Of a stretch of DNA of 64,000 nt, positions 63,389 to 64,000 are shown in pieces. This DNA is from Alphaproteobacteria bacterium (lineage in GTDB: Bacteria > Pseudomonadota > Alphaproteobacteria > Rs-D84): contig WRKW01000002.1 of NCBI GenBank assembly GCA_009777955.1, positions 69,294 through 133,293 of the forward strand, in the 5' to 3' direction. Within the stretch, counting starts at the first letter, position 1. Each line of letters starts with the position of its first letter. The translations under genes were made by a program, and so were the position numbers. The notes under the pieces are model-generated. The model saw only the letters and a program-made list of their open reading frames with translations. It made no database searches and was not told the DNA's origin.

Positions 63389-64000
63389 ATGAATCCGCAA
63401 TTCGTACATCTTCGAGTGCATACCAAATACTCTATCGGAGAGGGAACGCTATACATTGACGCAAATTCAAAAAAAGACCCAAATCGCGTCACTCTTTTGA
63501 AATTGTGTAAAAAATACGGAATGCCAGCCGCCGCCGTAACAGATACCAATCTGATGAGTGGTACTGCCGAATTTTCTGATTCTGCCGCAAATGCGGGTAT
63601 ACAACCCATCATAGGCATTACAGCTACTTTGAACCATCATGCTGGCGCGGATCCAAAAATTCTGCGCACTGATCAATTGTCACAAATAGTTCTGTTGGCT
63701 CAAAACTCTATCGGGTGGGGTAATCTGTGCCGATTGAATTCCAAGATGTATATGCGGCGTGATAATTCACATCTTGGCCCCCATATAACCTGGGATGAGC
63801 TGAATATGCATGCCGGGGGCATCATCTGCCTGTCCGGCGCACATACCGGACCGATCGGGCTTGCAATCCTTAACTCCCAAGATAATCTGGCGCGCGATTT
63901 TGCAGAAAAATTACACGGTATTTTTGGCGACAGATTTTATATGGAAATCCAGCGTCATGGATTGGAAGCGCAATTAAAAACGGAATCTGCATTTCTGGAA
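63389..64000 (+). CDS. dnaE: DNA polymerase III alpha subunit, 5' part
   Basis: The frame is open for 204 codons to the window edge, so only the start of the roughly 1100-residue replicative polymerase is present. It begins with FVHLRVHTKYSIGEG, the conserved PHP-domain start, followed by AAAVTDTNLMSGTAEF, PIIGITATL, QLSQIVLLAQN and LSGAHTGPIG. The PHP motif normally reads VHSEYSLLDG; here TKYSIGEG. The ATG lies 6 nt after a -10-like TATGCT, with no ribosome-binding site. Confidence 0.92.
   Translation, partial: MNPQFVHLRVHTKYSIGEGTLYIDANSKKDPNRVTLLKLCKKYGMPAAAVTDTNLMSGTAEFSDSAANAGIQPIIGITATLNHHAGADPKILRTDQLSQIVLLAQNSIGWGNLCRLNSKMYMRRDNSHLGPHITWDELNMHAGGIICLSGAHTGPIGLAILNSQDNLARDFAEKLHGIFGDRFYMEIQRHGLEAQLKTESAFLE

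Overview
The window looks like a chromosomal segment of an uncultured, host-associated alphaproteobacterium with a moderately AT-rich genome. This is inferred from gene content: RNase J, meso-DAP-type MurE, ObgE, UvrA, an autotransporter, a TolC/RND cluster and BspA-like DUF285 surface proteins occur together. TGA is a stop codon: prfB carries the classical RF2 programmed frameshift. There is no rRNA operon, integrase, transposase or CRISPR array. Two tRNAs are present, Arg-CCG and Pro-UGG.

Layout. 0-4.4 kb: small accessory genes (phosphotransferase fragment, GNAT, histidine phosphatase, eight-cysteine secreted protein, PAP2 phosphatase, GT2). 4.4-7.4 kb: a type II restriction-modification operon with two methyltransferases (m5C and beta-class amino) and an HNH nuclease. 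7.6-21.8 kb: core genes (EF-hand membrane protein, divergent phosphofructokinase, HU, a short AlaRS without a C-Ala domain, Nudix, NrnA, RNase J, Ca2+ P-type ATPase, tRNA-Arg, prfB). 21.9-27.8 kb: cell wall genes murA, murE and murD, with obgE and a C26 amidotransferase-like hydrolase. 27.9-52.8 kb: two near-identical DUF285 surface-protein genes lie in opposite orientation and form a 1.8-kb inverted repeat. The roughly 21 kb between them holds an Eco47II-like restriction-modification pair, YgjP, tkt, rnhA, murB, rlmE, ffh, uvrA, rodZ, dus, ftsB, tRNA-Pro, a YunG-like/uracil-DNA-glycosylase fusion, an autotransporter and an unassigned structured RNA. 53-64 kb: UDP-sugar epimerase, GT92, formate-THF ligase, LrgA/LrgB-like pair, a MarR-TolC-adaptor-RND efflux cluster, and the 5' part of dnaE.

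How the genes relate. Envelope biogenesis dominates: Mur enzymes, RodZ, FtsB, sugar transferases, LrgAB, RND/TolC and surface antigens. Two separate restriction systems suggest pressure from phage or foreign DNA. Many genes overlap or abut as ATGA or TAATG junctions (murD/obgE, tkt/ygjP, rnhA/murB, lrgA/lrgB and the first RM operon). At least eight genes have a good -35/-10 promoter whose -10 box ends only 6-7 nt before the start codon, so leaderless mRNAs appear common. The dus and ftsB promoters face each other and share one palindromic -10 region.

Most worth following up: the inverted surface-gene pair (possible 21-kb inversion or antigen recombination), the roughly 227-nt structured RNA at 50.76-50.98 kb, the YunG-UDG fusion, an RND pump without the usual proton-relay residues and with a minimal adaptor, and palindromic operators over both RM promoters.
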